The position numbers and the translations under genes were made by a program. From contig UQNN01000023.1 of assembly GCA_900542445.1 (NCBI GenBank), positions 1-32,216 on the forward strand: 32,216 nt of DNA, read 5' to 3'. Within the stretch, counting starts at the first letter, position 1. The number at the start of each line of letters is the position of its first letter. Under the pieces are notes generated by a model that saw only the letters and a program-made list of their open reading frames with translations, made no database searches and was not told the DNA's origin. The stretch is from an uncultured Eubacteriales bacterium (lineage in GTDB: Bacteria > Bacillota > Clostridia > Christensenellales > Aristaeellaceae). Below, piece by piece: positions 7,508 through 14,967 of the stretch.

Positions 7508-8550
7508 AGGCGCTTCGCGAGGGCTTCACGACGGGGAGCTGCGCGGCGGCGGCAGCGCTGGCGAGCTGTCTCTGGCAGAGGGACGGCGCATGCCCCGAGC
7601 GCGTAGGGATCGTCGTTCCGGCGGGCAAAACGTTTGCGCCGGAGATCATCGCGCACGGCGGCTATGTCTGCGGGGTCATCAAGGACGGCGGCGACGACCC
7701 GGATATCACCACCGGGAGTGAGGTCCGCGCACGCGTTCGGCTGATGGAGAGCGACGGCGGCATCCGCTTTCTGGCGGGCGACGGCGTGGGGACGATCACC
7801 CTGCCGGGCATGAAGCTGCCCGTCGGCGAGGCGGCGATCAACCCCGTGCCGCGGCGGATGATCGAGCAGGCGGTTCGGCAGGTTTTCCCCGCGCGCGCGG
7901 CGGAGGTGACAGTCAGCATCCCCGGCGGCGAGGAACTGGCGAAAAGGACGTTTAACCCCCGGCTGGGCGTGGTCGGAGGGCTGTCCGTGCTGGGGACGAC
8001 GGGCGTTGTGCGCCCGATGAGCGAGGAAGCACTGAAGGAGACGATCCGGCTGGAATTATCCGTCCGCAAAAGTCAGGGCGCGGAAGAAATCGGGCTGGTT
8101 TTCGGCAGTCAGGGCGAGCGCGCGGCCAACGCGCTCTTTCCCTGCATGCAGGCGGTGCAGATGAGCAACTTTGTCGGCTTTGCGCTGGATTGCGCGGCGG
8201 AATTGGGCTTTGCGCGCGCCACGCTGCTGGGGCAGCCGGGGAAGCTGGTCAAGGTTTCCGGCGGCAGCATGCAGACGCACAGCCAATACGGCGACGGACG
8301 GCGCGAAACGCTGATCGCGCATCTGGCGCTGATGGGCGCGCCGGTTGAGCTGCTGGAATTCGTGCGTCAGAGTGTGACGCTCGACGGATGCATCTCCCCG
8401 ATTTACGACGCGGGGTTTGACGCGGTTTGGACGCATCTGGCCGACGCGGCGGCGGCTTATGCGGCAGCGCGCATTCACGGGGAAATGCGCGTGGACGCGG
8501 TGATGCTGGATGCGAAGGGGCAGATTTTGGGAAGGAGTACAAGCCTATGA
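7504..8550 (+). CDS. cbiD: Cobalt-precorrin-5B C1-methyltransferase
   Basis: 348-aa SAM-dependent methyltransferase of the CbiD family, which methylates C1 of cobalt-precorrin-5B and is diagnostic of the anaerobic B12 route. Start GTG 7504 overlaps the cbiH stop. The conserved N-terminus REGFTTGSCAAAAALA, the DGGDDPDITTG block, GEAAINPVPRRMI, and VLGTTGVVRPMSEEAL are all present, as is the late KVSGGSMQTHSQYGDGR segment. Length is normal. The final codons contain the Shine-Dalgarno GGAAGGAG (8530-8537) of cbiC, whose ATG overlaps the stop. Confidence 0.95.
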   Translation: MKALREGFTTGSCAAAAALASCLWQRDGACPERVGIVVPAGKTFAPEIIAHGGYVCGVIKDGGDDPDITTGSEVRARVRLMESDGGIRFLAGDGVGTITLPGMKLPVGEAAINPVPRRMIEQAVRQVFPARAAEVTVSIPGGEELAKRTFNPRLGVVGGLSVLGTTGVVRPMSEEALKETIRLELSVRKSQGAEEIGLVFGSQGERAANALFPCMQAVQMSNFVGFALDCAAELGFARATLLGQPGKLVKVSGGSMQTHSQYGDGRRETLIAHLALMGAPVELLEFVRQSVTLDGCISPIYDAGFDAVWTHLADAAAAYAAARIHGEMRVDAVMLDAKGQILGRSTSL

Positions 8551-9155
8551 AACCAATGGAGATCGAGCAGGCGAGCATGGCGATCATCGAGCGCGAGTTG
8601 CAGGTGGCGCTTGACCCGGAGATCAAGCCCATTGTCAAGCGCGTGATTCACGCGACGGCGGATTTTTCCTTTGCGGAATCGATGGTCTTCACGCCGGGGG
8701 TTGTCCCCTATGCGCGGGAACTGCTGGCGCGCGGCGCAATGATCGTCACCGACACGCAGATGGCGCTTTCCGGTATCAGCAAACCGGCGCTCAAGAAGCT
8801 GGGCTGTCAGGTGGTCTGCTTCATGGCGGATGAAGATATCGCGCGGGAGGCGAAGGCGCGGGAGACGACGCGGGCGCGCGTTTCGATGGAGCGCGCGCTG
8901 GCCATTCCCGGCTCGAAGCTGCTGGTCTGCGGCAATGCGCCGACGTTTTTGGAGCCGCTGGAAAACCACGCGGATTTGAAGAATACGGTCGTCATCGGCG
9001 TGCCGGTCGGCTTTGTGCATGTGGTGGAGGCGAAGGAGATGCTGCTTAAAACTGGCCTGCCTTGCATTGTGGCGCGCGGGCGGCGCGGCGGCAGCAACGT
9101 GGCGGCGGCAATCGTCAACGCGCTGCTCTACGGCATGGAGGGCGTTCGGGCATGA
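8547..9155 (+). CDS. cbiC: Cobalt-precorrin-8 (precorrin-8X) methylmutase
   Basis: 202-aa enzyme that moves the methyl group from C11 to C12 to give cobyrinate. Start ATG 8547 overlaps the cbiD stop, with GGAAGGAG 10 bases upstream. The catalytic histidine is His-35 in RVIHATADFSF; the conserved IVTDTQMALSGI, GNAPTFLEPL and GVPVGFVHVVEAKE segments follow in normal order, ending with ARGRRGGSNVAAAIVNALL. The product is the substrate of the next gene, cbiA, to which it is coupled by an ATGA overlap. Confidence 0.96.
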   Translation: MKPMEIEQASMAIIERELQVALDPEIKPIVKRVIHATADFSFAESMVFTPGVVPYARELLARGAMIVTDTQMALSGISKPALKKLGCQVVCFMADEDIAREAKARETTRARVSMERALAIPGSKLLVCGNAPTFLEPLENHADLKNTVVIGVPVGFVHVVEAKEMLLKTGLPCIVARGRRGGSNVAAAIVNALLYGMEGVRA

Positions 9156-10450
9156 GAATCCTGTTGGCGGGCACGAGCAGCGGCTGCGGCAAGACGACGG
9201 CGAGCCTTTTGCTGATGGCGGCACTCAGGGAGCGCGGGCTGGACGTCGCGCCCTGCAAGGTCGGGCCGGATTACATCGACACGGGCTTTCACGAGCTGGT
9301 CTGCGGCAGGCCGAGCCACAACCTCGACAGCTTTTTGATCGAGCCGAGGGATCTGCCGACACTGCTCAGCCGCCCGGCGGATATCACGGTCATCGAGGGC
9401 GTGATGGGCTATTACGACGGCATGGATGCGACGAGCTGCCGCCAATCCACATGGGAGATGGCGCGGCTGACGCGGACGCCCGTGCTGCTGGTGGTGGACG
9501 CTTCCGGTTCGGCGGCAAGCGCGGCGGCGACGGTCAAGGGCTTTATGACGCTCCGGGAAGACAGCGGCATCGCGGGCGTGCTGGTCAACCGGGTTTCCGG
9601 CGCGCATCACTACGAATTGGTGCGCGACGCGGTGGCGCATTACACCGGCCTGCCGTGCGTGGGCTACATCGAAAAGCATGTGAATCTGGCGCTCAAGAGC
9701 CGCCATCTGGGGCTTGTGCCCGCCGAGGAGGTCGAGGACGCGCTGCCCCGGATTCAGGAGGCGGCGCGGCAGGTCGCGGACACGCTTGATCTTCCGATGA
9801 TTCTGGAATTGGCAAGGCGCGCGCCGGTTCTGCCCGTCGCGCCGAGGAAATATCCCCGGATGGACGGCTTTCGCATGGGGCTTGCGCGGGATAAGGCGTT
9901 CAGCTTTTACTACCGCGCCAATCTCGATGCGCTGGAAGGGGCGGGCGTGGAGCTTGTGCCGTTTTCCCCGCTTGAGGACGGCGAACTGCCGAAGGGGCTG
10001 GACGGGCTGTATCTGGGCGGCGGATTTCCGGAGGTATTCAAGGTGCGGCTGTCGGCCAATATGTCCATGCGCCAAAGCATCCGCACGGCACTGGAAAGCG
10101 GCCTGCCCTGCTATGCGGAGTGCGGCGGCATGATGTATTTATCCGAAAGCATCGACAGCGCGGAGATGGTCGGCTTTCTGCCGCAGGTTTGCCGCATGAC
10201 GGATAGATTGCAGCGCTTCGGCTATGTGCTCGTCGCGGATTTGAAGACGGGAAGGACGTATCCCGCCCATGAGTTTCACCATGCGGCGATGGAAGCGGCA
10301 GGCGAAGCGGCGTATGATTTTGAAATCCGCAAGGCGAGCCGACCGGAATTGTGCTGGCCGGGCGGGATGCACAAGGGGAACACGACGGCAGGGTTTGCGC
10401 ATCTGCATTTTCTGTCGCACCCCGAATGGATGGAGAGGCTGTGGCGATGA
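9152..10450 (+). CDS. cbiA: Cobyrinate a,c-diamide synthase (glutamine-hydrolysing)
   Basis: 432-aa amidotransferase that amidates the a and c side chains of cobyrinate using ATP and glutamine. Start ATG 9152 overlaps the cbiC stop. The N-terminal dethiobiotin-synthase-like half has the P-loop AGTSSGCGKTT (residues 6-16), PCKVGPDYIDTGFH and VIEGVMGYYDG. The C-terminal half is a class I glutaminase domain with the LYLGGGFPE loop, the nucleophile region CYAECGGMMYL near residue 320, and HLHFLSHPEW near the end supplying the histidine. It is a single intact gene rather than the split form seen in some genomes. It is coupled to cbiJ by an ATGA overlap. Confidence 0.96.
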   Translation: MRILLAGTSSGCGKTTASLLLMAALRERGLDVAPCKVGPDYIDTGFHELVCGRPSHNLDSFLIEPRDLPTLLSRPADITVIEGVMGYYDGMDATSCRQSTWEMARLTRTPVLLVVDASGSAASAAATVKGFMTLREDSGIAGVLVNRVSGAHHYELVRDAVAHYTGLPCVGYIEKHVNLALKSRHLGLVPAEEVEDALPRIQEAARQVADTLDLPMILELARRAPVLPVAPRKYPRMDGFRMGLARDKAFSFYYRANLDALEGAGVELVPFSPLEDGELPKGLDGLYLGGGFPEVFKVRLSANMSMRQSIRTALESGLPCYAECGGMMYLSESIDSAEMVGFLPQVCRMTDRLQRFGYVLVADLKTGRTYPAHEFHHAAMEAAGEAAYDFEIRKASRPELCWPGGMHKGNTTAGFAHLHFLSHPEWMERLWR

Positions 10451-11154
10451 AAACGATCATCTTCGGCGGCACGACCGAAGGCCGCGAGCAGGCCGCGCTG
10501 GCACTTGCGCGCGGGGAAAGCGTACTGGTCAGCGTGACGAGCGAATACGCGCGGCAGTTTCTGCCGGAAGGCGCAGCTTGTCACATCGGCGCGCTGGATG
10601 AAGCGGCCATGAAGGCGTGGATCGCGGCGGAAAGGCCGGAGCGCGTCATCGACGCGACGCATCCCTTTGCCGTCCGTGCGACACAGACCATCCGCGCCTG
10701 CGCCGACGCGCTGCATATCCCCTACGTGCGCATCGAGCGCGCGGCGGACAGGCGCGAGGATTGGCGCGACGCGGTGACGTGGGCAGGCAATTCTGAGGAG
10801 GCGGCGGCGCTGGCCGCGCTCTGCGCGGGAAACATCCTGCTGACGACGGGAAGCCACACCCTGAGCGTCTATGCCAAGGTCATTGAGCCGGAAAGGCTGT
10901 TCGTCCGCGTCCTGCCGACGCATCAGGCACTCGATCTCTGCGCGGCGGCGGGCATGGTGCAGAGCCACGTCATCGCGATGCAGGGGCCGTTTTCGCGGGA
11001 TTTCAACGCGGCGCTCTACGATCAGCTCCGCATCCGCACGATGGTGTCAAAGGATTCCGGGCAGCCGGGGGGCGTGGCGGATAAGGTTCTGCCCGCGCTG
11101 GAACGCGGGATCGACGTGGTGATGATTGAACGACCGAAGGAGGATAAACGATGA
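10447..11154 (+). CDS. cbiJ: Cobalt-precorrin-6A reductase
   Basis: 235-aa NAD(P)H-dependent reductase of the CobK/CbiJ family, reducing the macrocycle of cobalt-precorrin-6A. Start ATG 10447 overlaps the cbiA stop. Family signs are the nucleotide-binding start IIFGGTTEGREQA, VIDATHPFAVRATQ near residues 70-83, and the C-terminal segment HVIAMQGPFS with KDSGQPGGVADKV. Size is normal. Its place after cbiA is out of pathway order, but co-transcription makes order unimportant. It is coupled to cbiK by an ATGA overlap. Confidence 0.94.
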   Translation: MKTIIFGGTTEGREQAALALARGESVLVSVTSEYARQFLPEGAACHIGALDEAAMKAWIAAERPERVIDATHPFAVRATQTIRACADALHIPYVRIERAADRREDWRDAVTWAGNSEEAAALAALCAGNILLTTGSHTLSVYAKVIEPERLFVRVLPTHQALDLCAAAGMVQSHVIAMQGPFSRDFNAALYDQLRIRTMVSKDSGQPGGVADKVLPALERGIDVVMIERPKEDKR

Positions 11155-11918
11155 AAAAAGCGTTGGTCATTGTGAGTTTTGGCACGACGTATGAAAGGGC
11201 ACGGCGGAGCATCGACGCGGTGGAGCGCGCACTGGCGCAGGCTGCGGAGGGCTATGACGTTTTCCGCGCGTATACGAGCAGCATCGTCCGCAAGGTGTTG
11301 AAATCGCGCGGCGAAATTGTGCCGTCGCTTGAGGAAGCATTGGAAAAACTGGCGAACGAAAGCTATGACACGGTGTTTGTTCAGCCGACGCACCTGCTCT
11401 GCGGCAACGAATACGACGAAAAAATCCGCGCATCGTATATGCGCTATGCGGGGCGATTCCTGCGTGGCGGCATCGGTAAACCGCTGATTGCGAATAACGA
11501 TGACCTGCTTAAGCTGGCTGAGATTTTGGCGGCTCTCAAGCCTGATGATGCGGACGCGCTTCTGCTCATGGGGCACGGCACGACGCATTTCGCAAACATG
11601 GTCTATCCCGCGATGCAGACGGCACTTCGGCTGCAAGGCCATCCCAATGTCGTCGTCGGAACGGTCGAGGGCTGGCCGACGCTGGAAAACGCCATCGACG
11701 AGCTGCGTGCGCTGGGCGCAAAGCACATCGAGCTGCGCCCGATGATGCTTGTTGCGGGCGACCACGCACAAAACGATATGGCGGGCGATGATGCGGATAG
11801 CTGGAAAAGCCATCTGACCGCCGCCGGATTCGACGTGCATTGCACGGTGGAAGGGCTGGGCGAGCTGGAAGATGTGCAGAGGCTGTATGTGGAGCATTTG
11901 AAGGCGGAACTGAAATAA
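11151..11918 (+). CDS. cbiK: Sirohydrochlorin cobaltochelatase
   Basis: 255-aa class II chelatase that inserts Co2+ into sirohydrochlorin (or its precursor form), the entry step of the anaerobic B12 pathway. Start ATG 11151 overlaps the cbiJ stop. The N-terminus KALVIVSFGTTYERAR and YTSSIVRKVLKSRG is typical of CbiK rather than the shorter CbiX. Metal-binding candidates are the histidines of LLMGHGTTHFAN (about 139-150), the glutamate of GTVEGWPT and the histidine of VAGDHAQNDM. There is no signal peptide, so the enzyme is cytoplasmic. It is the last gene of the + operon, and its cobalt may come from the importer encoded convergently at 12.5-17.7 kb. Confidence 0.95.
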   Translation: MKKALVIVSFGTTYERARRSIDAVERALAQAAEGYDVFRAYTSSIVRKVLKSRGEIVPSLEEALEKLANESYDTVFVQPTHLLCGNEYDEKIRASYMRYAGRFLRGGIGKPLIANNDDLLKLAEILAALKPDDADALLLMGHGTTHFANMVYPAMQTALRLQGHPNVVVGTVEGWPTLENAIDELRALGAKHIELRPMMLVAGDHAQNDMAGDDADSWKSHLTAAGFDVHCTVEGLGELEDVQRLYVEHLKAELK

Positions 11919-11919
11919 A

Positions 11920-11970
11920 ACAATAAGAAAAACCACGCACTTCCTGCATGATGAACGGGGAATGCGTGGT
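11920..11970 (-). terminator. Distal hairpin with T-run on the - strand
   Basis: ACCACGCA (11,932-11,939) pairs with TGCGTGGT (11,963-11,970). On the - strand the stem is followed by TTTTTCTTATTGTTTTA, so it would end leftward transcription of the importer/CGGC operon. It lies 13 bases past the cbiK stop and has no T-run for the + strand. Confidence 0.55.
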
Positions 11971-12000
11971 GAACTCCTTCCGTCACGACTTCGTCGTGCC

Positions 12001-12030
12001 ACCTCCCTCGATGAGGGAGGTTTTATTTAT
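12001..12030 (+). terminator. Rho-independent terminator for the cbi operon
   Basis: ACCTCCCTC and GAGGGAGGT form a 9-bp stem with a GAT loop, followed by TTTTATTTATATAT. It is about 80 bases past cbiK, inside the palindromic element. Confidence 0.75.
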
Positions 12031-12050
12031 ATATGACGTTATTTCGGCGT

Positions 12051-12075
12051 AAAAGGCTCCCTCTAAGAGGGAGCT
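12051..12075 (-). terminator. Rho-independent terminator for the importer/CGGC operon
   Basis: On the - strand AGCTCCCTC, loop TTA and GAGGGAGCC are followed by TTTTA. It lies just after the CGGC gene stop, in the opposite arm of the palindromic element. Confidence 0.65.
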
Positions 12076-12101
12076 GGCGCGCGTTAGCGCGACGGAAGGA
12101 G

Positions 12102-12446
12102 TTAGTGCGTCCCCCAAACGACGGTCAAACCCTTTTCACGGAAGGCTGCCGCCATTTTCGCCATGCCGGGGCATGCGGTTTCCTCCGTGCGTCCGCCGCA
12201 CAGACCGATATGGACGATCTCCACGCTCTCGCTGACAAAGCGCTCCAGCTTCTCCACGAAGCCCGCATCCTGCATCGGGTCGCCGTCCTTGACGCAGTGG
12301 GAACAGCGCATGAACGCCATCAGCCGAAGCTCCTCGCCTGCGTAACGCTCAAAGGACTTGCGGCGGTCGTAAAAGGCGTTCAAACAGGCACAGCCCGCGC
12401 AGACCGTGTTGGAATTTTCGCAGGCCACAATCGCAATTCGTTTCAT
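12102..12446 (-). CDS. Small CGGC-domain cysteine protein, last gene of the B12-regulated importer operon
   Basis: 114-aa cytoplasmic protein resembling the CGGC domain family, whose members are predicted metal or thiol binders of unproven function. It is cysteine-rich for its size: Cys-9, the CAGCAC cluster at residues 16-21, RCSHC near residue 48, GLCGG near 82 and TACPG near 90. Start ATG 12446 is preceded by GAGAAGG. The TAA stop overlaps the right end of the palindromic element. It lies 82 bases after the second ATPase gene with no clear terminator between, so it is probably transcribed from the B12 riboswitch. A role in cobalt handling is inferred from context only. Confidence 0.75.
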   Translation of the reverse strand: MKRIAIVACENSNTVCAGCACLNAFYDRRKSFERYAGEELRLMAFMRCSHCVKDGDPMQDAGFVEKLERFVSESVEIVHIGLCGGRTEETACPGMAKMAAAFREKGLTVVWGTH

Positions 12447-12487
12447 AATTCAATACCTTCTCTAAACCTATATCTATCGTTTTTCCT

Positions 12488-12563
12488 ATCGACCGCAAAG
12501 CGGTCGATTAGCGGGAGGTGTCGGAACCTCAGGTTCCGACCGGAGTTTGAGGCGGAGCCTCAA
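12488..12563. repeat. Cluster of three perfect hairpins (REP-like)
   Basis: ATCGACCGC-AAA-GCGGTCGAT (12,488-12,508), GTCGGAACC-TCA-GGTTCCGAC (12,520-12,540) and TTGAGGC-GGA-GCCTCAA (12,547-12,563) stand in tandem. The last one lies inside the 3' end of the ATPase gene and supplies part of its final 14 codons. The third hairpin and the sequence before it match the style of the 5,135-5,151 palindrome. No T-run follows on either strand, so an mRNA stability role is more likely than termination. Confidence 0.65.
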
Positions 12564-13236
12564 GCGTACCCAGCCGCCCGTCCTCCATGTTCACAATCTC
12601 GTCGCAGAATTGCTCGGCAAGCGCCGTGCTGTGCGTGATGAACAGATAGGCGGTCTGATGATGCTGCTGATAGCGGCGCAGGAAGTCGATCATCTGCGCC
12701 TGCGTAATCACGTCCAGCATGCTGGTCGGCTCGTCGAGCAGGATCATCTCCGGCTCAAGCACGGTGACACGTGCCAGCGCAGCACGCTGCAATTCGCCGC
12801 CGGAAAGTTCGCCGGGATAGCGGGCAAGATGCTCGGCGTGTAGGCCGAACGGCTCGATAACGGAGAGAATCGCCCCGTCGTCAAACGGTTTGCCCATCAA
12901 CTTAAATGGTTCAACCAGGCTCTGTCGAAGCGTGAGCTGGGGATTGAACGAAACCTCCGGGTGCTGAAAGAGAATCTGAATCCTGCGGCGTGCCTGCCCT
13001 CGAATGGGATAGCTAAGCAGCTTGCCATGGAAAAACAGCTCGCCGGAATCGGGCTTGAGCAAGCCGACCATCATTTGTCCCAGCGTGGATTTGCCGCTGC
13101 CGCTCTGCCCAAGCAGACCGAGCGTTTTGCCCTTTTGCAGGGAAATCGACGCGCCGTCCACCGCGGTGAACCACGTCTTATCCGCGCTGCGGAAGTGCTT
13201 GGTCAGCGAAACAGCCTCCATGATGGTTTCACACAT
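12529..13236 (-). CDS. Dpp/Opp/Nik-type ABC transporter ATPase, second subunit (DppF/NikE-like)
   Basis: 235-aa ABC ATPase, one of two that power the importer. Start ATG 13236 overlaps the upstream ATPase gene by 8 bases with GAGGTG upstream; an alternative ATG is at 13,221. Walker A is GLLGQSGSGKST (about 36-47), the signature is ELSGGELQRAALARV, Walker B is MILLDEPTSMLD and the H-loop is in YLFITHSTALAEQF. It lacks the C-terminal oligopeptide-transporter tail of its partner and is shorter than typical DppF (about 320 aa). Its last 14 residues, rich in Pro, Gly and Thr, are encoded by a palindromic repeat, so the native C-terminus may have been replaced. Substrate inferred from the B12 riboswitch: cobalt or a cobalt complex. 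Confidence 0.88.
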   Translation of the reverse strand: MCETIMEAVSLTKHFRSADKTWFTAVDGASISLQKGKTLGLLGQSGSGKSTLGQMMVGLLKPDSGELFFHGKLLSYPIRGQARRRIQILFQHPEVSFNPQLTLRQSLVEPFKLMGKPFDDGAILSVIEPFGLHAEHLARYPGELSGGELQRAALARVTVLEPEMILLDEPTSMLDVITQAQMIDFLRRYQQHHQTAYLFITHSTALAEQFCDEIVNMEDGRLGTLEAPPQTPVGT

Positions 13237-14161
13237 ACTGCCAACACCTCACTTTGTGGCCGTCCACGTCCGCCATCGGCGGCATTTCGGCACATTTTTC
13301 GCTGCAATTCGGGCAGCGCATTCGATATTTGCAGCCGGTCACGCGCGTATCGTCGTGCGCGGGGGCATAGCCGGGGCGGAAATGCAGCCCGTTTTCCGGC
13401 ATGGCGGCGAGCATATCGCGCGTATAGGGATGCAGCGGATGGGCGTACAGCTCGTCCGCGTCGGCGACCTCGATGAGATTCGCCGCATACATCACACCGA
13501 TGCGATTGGCGACGTCACGCGCAAAGCTCAGGTCGTGCGTGACGCAGACCATCGTCTGCCCGTCCAGCTCGTTCAGCGTGTCAGCGACCAGACGGATGCG
13601 TGCTTCGTCCAGCCCTTTGGTCGGCTCGTCAAAGAGCAGAAGCTCCGCGTCGGCACTGATGCCCATCGCAATCAGCGCACGCTGGCGCATGCCGCCGCTC
13701 AGGGTGTAGGGGTACTGCCGCGCCAGTTCTTCTTCACGCCCCAGATGAAAGCGGCGCATCAGCTCCACCGCACGGGCAATCGCCCGTTTTTTATTCATGC
13801 CGCGATGCGCTATCAGCGGTTCGCCAACCTGAAATCCAACGGAAAGCAGCGGGTTCATGCCGTTGCCGCTTCCCTGCGGCACATAGGAGATTTGACCGCC
13901 GCGAACGCCATCCATCTGCTTGGGCGAAAGGGCGAACAGGCTTTGCCCGTGAAAGCACACGTCGCCGCTGACGACAGCACTTGCCGGAAGCAGGCGCAGC
14001 ACGGAGAGCAAAAGGATGCTCTTGCCGCTTCCCGTTTCGCCGATGATGCAGAGTTTATCGCCGGGAAAGACAGAGAGGGAGACCTGTTCAACCGCCTGTA
14101 CGGCACTGCCGTTGGCAAAGCGGACGGAAACGTTTTGAATATCCAAAATCGCATTTTCCAC
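13229..14161 (-). CDS. Dpp/Opp/Nik-type ABC transporter ATPase, first subunit (DppD/NikD-like)
   Basis: 310-aa ABC ATPase. The start chosen is GTG 14161, with GGGAG about 10 bases upstream and the preceding gene stop at 14,167-14,169; the frame extends further upstream but only over the permease gene. Walker A is IGETGSGKS (about 38-46), the Q-loop is YVPQGSGNGMNPL, the signature is TLSGGMRQRALIAMG, Walker B is LLLFDEPTKGLD and the H-loop is in CVTHDLSFA. The C-terminal tail typical of OppD/DppD is present (HPLHPYTRDMLAAMPENG). It ends with a cysteine set, GCKYRMRCPNCSEKC, matching the metal- or cluster-binding tail seen in several members of this family. Confidence 0.9.
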   Translation of the reverse strand: MENAILDIQNVSVRFANGSAVQAVEQVSLSVFPGDKLCIIGETGSGKSILLLSVLRLLPASAVVSGDVCFHGQSLFALSPKQMDGVRGGQISYVPQGSGNGMNPLLSVGFQVGEPLIAHRGMNKKRAIARAVELMRRFHLGREEELARQYPYTLSGGMRQRALIAMGISADAELLLFDEPTKGLDEARIRLVADTLNELDGQTMVCVTHDLSFARDVANRIGVMYAANLIEVADADELYAHPLHPYTRDMLAAMPENGLHFRPGYAPAHDDTRVTGCKYRMRCPNCSEKCAEMPPMADVDGHKVRCWQYV

Positions 14162-14166
14162 AGGAA

Positions 14167-14967
14167 TCACTCCCTTCTCTGCCGGCCATAGTAGCCCACG
14201 AGCATGAAGCCCATCACCGCGACGCTGATGCAGATGATCGGCGGCAGATACCACCAGATCTGTTTGCGCAGAATGCTGTTGCGGAAGAAGGCAAAATGCA
14301 GGATGTTGCCCCAGCTCTTTTGACCGTATGTTCCCAGACCGAGAAAGCTCAATCCGGATTCCGTCGTCATCGCGCCGGAGACGGAAAGCGCCATGCGCGT
14401 GAGCAGGATATCCTTGAGGTTGGGCAAAATGTGGCGCACCATGATGACCGGCGCGGAAACGCCCATCGCCTTTTCAATCTTGATATAGGGCAGTTCGCAG
14501 ATCTGCTTGACGCGCGTGCGCAGGATGCGTGCCGTGCCCGTCCATGCGGTGATGCTGATCGCCAGAATCAAGCTGAACATGCCGCTCTTGAGGTAGGCAA
14601 TCAGCAGCATCGTCAGCGGCAGGGACGGAACTGCCATCGCAACGTCGATCACAGCGCAGATGGTTTTATCCGCCGTACCGCCGAAGTATCCGGCGATAAG
14701 TGCCAAAGCTGTGCCGATCAGCGAAACCAGCAGTGCGGAAAACACGCCGAGCAGCAGCGACACGCGTGTGCCGTAAACCATCTCGCTGAAAATATCCTGC
14801 CCCAAATCGTTCGTCCCCAGCAGATGCTCCGCGCTGGGCTTGAGATACGCCGTGCCCAGTTCAGAGGGGTCATACGGCGCGATGAAATCCGCGAAAATCG
14901 CAATCAGGCAGAACGCCAAAATGATGCACCAGCCTGCGATAGCGGCGGGGTTATGCTTTTTACGCAC
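14167..14967 (-). CDS. Dpp/Opp/Nik-type ABC transporter permease (DppC/NikC-like)
   Basis: 266-aa inner-membrane permease. Start GTG 14967 overlaps the stop of the partner permease (14,960-14,962), so translation is coupled. The N-terminus has the hallmark segment IAPYDPSE followed by HLLGTNDLGQDIFSEMVYGTRVSL, characteristic of DppC-type subunits. About five to six transmembrane helices follow. The EAA coupling loop reads EKAMGVSAPVIMVRHILPN near residue 170, and SGLSFLGLGTYGQKSWGNIL closes the family pattern. The last helix ends in a short basic tail. Confidence 0.92.
   Translation of the reverse strand: MRKKHNPAAIAGWCIILAFCLIAIFADFIAPYDPSELGTAYLKPSAEHLLGTNDLGQDIFSEMVYGTRVSLLLGVFSALLVSLIGTALALIAGYFGGTADKTICAVIDVAMAVPSLPLTMLLIAYLKSGMFSLILAISITAWTGTARILRTRVKQICELPYIKIEKAMGVSAPVIMVRHILPNLKDILLTRMALSVSGAMTTESGLSFLGLGTYGQKSWGNILHFAFFRNSILRKQIWWYLPPIICISVAVMGFMLVGYYGRQRRE

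Larger units (their letters stand above)
11972..12103. repeat. 132-bp palindromic MITE-like intergenic element
   Basis: Perfect 13-bp terminal inverted repeats AACTCCTTCCGTC (11,972-11,984) and GACGGAAGGAGTT (12,091-12,103) enclose nested hairpins: CACGACTTCGTCGTG, ACCTCCCTCGATGAGGGAGGT, GGCTCCCTCTAAGAGGGAGCT and CGCGCGTTAGCGCG. No coding capacity. From memory, near-identical palindromic elements are frequent in gut Clostridia genomes. It carries terminators for both strands and overlaps the last two bases of the CGGC gene stop codon. Confidence 0.8.
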
